Below are positions 2,973-5,183 of a DNA stretch of 5,183 nucleotides, in pieces. The DNA is taken from the NCBI GenBank assembly GCA_943913625.1, contig CALTYW010000155.1, positions 1 through 5,183 of the forward strand. Direction: 5' to 3'. The notes under the pieces are model-generated. The model saw only the letters and a program-made list of their open reading frames with translations, was not told where the DNA came from and did not search any database. Position numbers and translations under genes: made by a program. Each line of letters begins with the position of its first letter. The stretch's first letter is position 1. Source of the DNA: an uncultured Campylobacter sp. (lineage in GTDB: Bacteria; Actinomycetota; Actinomycetes; Mycobacteriales; Mycobacteriaceae).

Positions 2973-5183
2973 TTGGCTACCCGCCTCAACCGCCCCCAAC
3001 CACGCGCGAGTAAGCCCAACACTGGACTGTGGGTCACCATCGGTGTCCTCGGTCTCCTGCTGCTCGTGCTGCCGATGCTCATCGGCCTGTACACGGACTT
3101 TTTGTGGTTCGGCGAGCTTGACTTCCGCGGGGTGTTCAACCGTGTGATCCTCGCGCGCGTCGTCCTTTTCATCGTGTTCGCCCTCGTCGGCGGCGGGATT
3201 ACCTGGCTCGCGGCGTGGTTCGCGTGGCGGGGCAGGCCCAAAGAGGACATTGACCCGTTCGCGCCGAACGCGCAGTACCGCGCCAACCTGCAGAACTCCG
3301 TGCGCGGCCTGCTGGTGTGGGTGCCGGTGCTCGCCGGCGTGCTCTCCGGTATGGCTGGCCAGGGCCTGTGGCGGGTGTTCGCCCTGTGGTTCAACGGCGG
3401 GGAGTTCGGCACCACCGACGCGCAGTTCGGCCGCGACCTCGGCTTCTACGCGTTCACCTTGCCGGCGATCTCCATAATCGTGGACATGCTGTCCGTGCTG
3501 CTTCTCGCCGCGTTCCTCATCGCGGTGGTGGGGCACTACCTGCTCGGCGGCATCCGCATCGGCAACAACGTCTCCGGCGCGCGCGGGTTCATTTCGAAGG
3601 ACGCGCGCATCCAGCTGGCCGTGACCGCGGGCCTGTGGATGCTGGCGAAAGCCGTGAGTTACTGGTTGGAGCGCTACTACCTGCTGTACGGCGAGAACGA
3701 CATTTTCACCGGCGCGTCCTACACCACGGTGAACGCGATGCTGCCGGCGAAGATCATCCTGACGGTAATTGCCGTGCTGGTGGCGGCGGCGTTCTTCGCC
3801 TCCATCGTGTACAAGGACCTGCGTATCCCGGTGCTGGCGACGGTGCTCATGCTCGTCTCCTCCATCGTGGTGGGCAACGTGTGGCCGGCGCTGCTTGAGC
3901 AGTTCTCGGTCAAGCCGAACCGCCAGGCCAAGGAATACGAGTACATCGGCCGCAACATTGAGGCCACCCGCGAGGCGTACGGGCTGACCGACGCGAACGT
4001 GACGTACATGGATAACTGGGGTTCCGGCGCGACCTCCAACACCGAGGTGGCTAAGGATGAGGCGACGATCGCGAATCTGCGCCTGTTGGACCCGGACATC
4101 ATTTCCCCGACGTTCACCCAGAACCAGCAGCTGCGCAACTTCTACGGCTTCCCGGACAAGCTGGCGATGGACCGCTACGAGGTCGACGGCGAGATGCGCG
4201 ACTTCGTGGTCGCGGCCCGCGAGATGAACCCGAACGCGCTGAGTGAAAACCAGCGCGACTGGATCAACCGCCACACCGTGTACACCCACGGCAACGGTTT
4301 CGTGGCAGCCCAGGCCAACACCGTGGACGAGGCGGCGCAGGACGCCGGCTCCACCCGCGGCGGCCTGCCTATCTTCACTGTGTCCGACCTGCAGACCAAC
4401 GCGATCGCCCGCGAGAAGGACGAAGCAGAGCAGCTGGGCATCCGCGTCGAGGAGCCGCGCATCTACTACGGGCCGGTGATCGCCTCCGCCAACGACGGGC
4501 TGGACTACGCAATCGTGGGCGACAACGGTCAGGGCCCGGTGGAGTACGACACCGACACCTCCACCTACACCTACACCGGTGAAGGCGGCGTGGGCATCGG
4601 CAACTGGATCAACCGCCTGGCGTATGCGGTGAAGTACCAGGAGCTGAACCTGATCCTGTCCGACCGCGTCGGCGGCGAATCCAAGATCCTCTACGACCGC
4701 GACCCGCGCGAGCGCGTGGAAAAGGTCGCGCCGTGGCTGACCACGGACTCCAAGACCTATCCGGCAGTGATCGACGGCCGGGTGAAGTGGATCGTGGACG
4801 GCTACACCACGCTGTCGCAGCTGCCGTATTCCACGCGTCAGTCGCTGACGGACACCACGCAGGACGCCCTGAACCCGGACGGCACCACGCAGCGCCTGAT
4901 CACGGACAACGTGGGCTACATCCGCAACTCCGTGAAGGCCACTGTGGACGCCTACGACGGCTCGGTGGAGCTCTACGCTTTCGACGAGTCTGACCCGGTG
5001 CTCAACGCCTGGATGGGTGTCTTCCCGGACACCGTGAAGCCGGAGTCGGAGATTTCCGATTCGCTGCGCGAGCACCTGCGCTACCCGGAGGACCTGTTCA
5101 AGGTCCAGCGTGAGCTTTTGGCCCGCTATCACGTGGACGACCCGGGCGTGTTCTTCAACAACGACGCCTTCTGGTCCGTGCCG
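2973..5183 (+). CDS. UPF0182 family large membrane protein, N-terminal 737 residues, cut by window edge
   Basis: The frame is open from TTG 2973 to the right edge without a stop or frameshift. Seven hydrophobic helices lie at about residues 19-40, 56-84, 111-132, 162-192, 212-232, 258-280 and 284-306. A large soluble domain follows. Basic residues at the N-terminus and in the loops after helices 2, 4 and 6 place those parts in the cytoplasm, so the domain after helix 7 should face the cell envelope. Conserved UPF0182 blocks are visible: DFLWFGELDF (42-51), VKPNRQAKEYEYIGRNIEAT (313-332), HTVYTHGNGFV (434-444), EEPRIYYG (493-500) and RYPEDLFKVQRELLARYH (703-720). Family members, such as M. tuberculosis Rv3193c, are close to 1000 residues, so about a quarter of the protein lies beyond the edge. 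Biochemical function is unknown. The gene diverges from the PPA1309 gene. The long open frame on the opposite strand is a GC-codon artefact. Confidence 0.93.
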   Translation, partial: MATRLNRPQPRASKPNTGLWVTIGVLGLLLLVLPMLIGLYTDFLWFGELDFRGVFNRVILARVVLFIVFALVGGGITWLAAWFAWRGRPKEDIDPFAPNAQYRANLQNSVRGLLVWVPVLAGVLSGMAGQGLWRVFALWFNGGEFGTTDAQFGRDLGFYAFTLPAISIIVDMLSVLLLAAFLIAVVGHYLLGGIRIGNNVSGARGFISKDARIQLAVTAGLWMLAKAVSYWLERYYLLYGENDIFTGASYTTVNAMLPAKIILTVIAVLVAAAFFASIVYKDLRIPVLATVLMLVSSIVVGNVWPALLEQFSVKPNRQAKEYEYIGRNIEATREAYGLTDANVTYMDNWGSGATSNTEVAKDEATIANLRLLDPDIISPTFTQNQQLRNFYGFPDKLAMDRYEVDGEMRDFVVAAREMNPNALSENQRDWINRHTVYTHGNGFVAAQANTVDEAAQDAGSTRGGLPIFTVSDLQTNAIAREKDEAEQLGIRVEEPRIYYGPVIASANDGLDYAIVGDNGQGPVEYDTDTSTYTYTGEGGVGIGNWINRLAYAVKYQELNLILSDRVGGESKILYDRDPRERVEKVAPWLTTDSKTYPAVIDGRVKWIVDGYTTLSQLPYSTRQSLTDTTQDALNPDGTTQRLITDNVGYIRNSVKATVDAYDGSVELYAFDESDPVLNAWMGVFPDTVKPESEISDSLREHLRYPEDLFKVQRELLARYHVDDPGVFFNNDAFWSVP

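Noticed and set aside
2958..5132. A 724-codon open frame on the minus strand opposite the UPF0182 gene
   Set aside because: The translation is rich in Arg, His, Val and Gln and resembles no protein. It arises because the G/C-ending codons of the real plus-strand gene avoid stops in this antisense frame. The plus strand carries clear UPF0182 motifs throughout.
1..5183. Search for mobile elements, CRISPR repeats, tRNA/rRNA, riboswitches, phage or toxin-antitoxin genes
   Set aside because: No terminal inverted repeats, spaced direct repeats, cloverleaf or transposase/integrase motifs were seen. Codon use is uniform across the genes and gives no sign of recent transfer.

Overview
The window looks like chromosomal core DNA from a high-GC actinomycete of the Mycobacteriales, most likely a Corynebacterium. 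This rests on the strong G/C bias at third codon positions, on protein families that are mostly actinobacterial (Zincin_2 metalloprotease, YlbL-type PDZ/Lon-like protease, PPA1309 family, UPF0182), and on two likely leaderless genes with corynebacterial-type -10 boxes. No insertion sequence, phage gene, tRNA, rRNA or CRISPR array is visible. The genus call comes from protein resemblance and was not tested by a search.

Layout, left to right. (1) Bases 1-580, minus strand: N-terminal 193 residues of a zinc-dependent metalloprotease-like protein whose HEXXH-bearing part lies beyond the left edge. (2) Bases 581-650: a 70-bp divergent promoter region; each flanking gene has a -10 element 7-8 nt before its start codon and no ribosome-binding site. 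(3) Bases 651-1724, plus strand: a membrane-anchored PDZ + Lon-type (S16) serine protease with an intact Ser/Lys dyad. (4) Bases 1728-2360, minus strand: a small lipoprotein with a Thr/Glu-rich stalk, ending 3 bp from the protease gene. (5) Bases 2371-2889, minus strand: a PPA1309-family protein, upstream of the lipoprotein and in the same operon. (6) Bases 2890-2972: a second divergent promoter region. (7) Bases 2973 to the right edge, plus strand: the first 737 residues of a large UPF0182 membrane protein, started by TTG behind an AAGGAG ribosome-binding site.

How the genes relate: three products are predicted to face the cell-envelope side of the membrane: the PDZ/Lon-like protease, the lipoprotein and the large ectodomain of the UPF0182 protein. 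The metalloprotease and the PPA1309 protein have no export signal and should be cytoplasmic. From memory, the metalloprotease / PDZ-protease / UPF0182 trio matches the Mycobacterium tuberculosis neighbourhood Rv3195-Rv3194c-Rv3193c, where the last two genes are adjacent and co-directional. Here an opposing PPA1309-lipoprotein pair sits between them. The function of this conserved cluster is unknown; a shared role in envelope protein quality control is a hypothesis. I see no strong sign of a new mobile or defence system.
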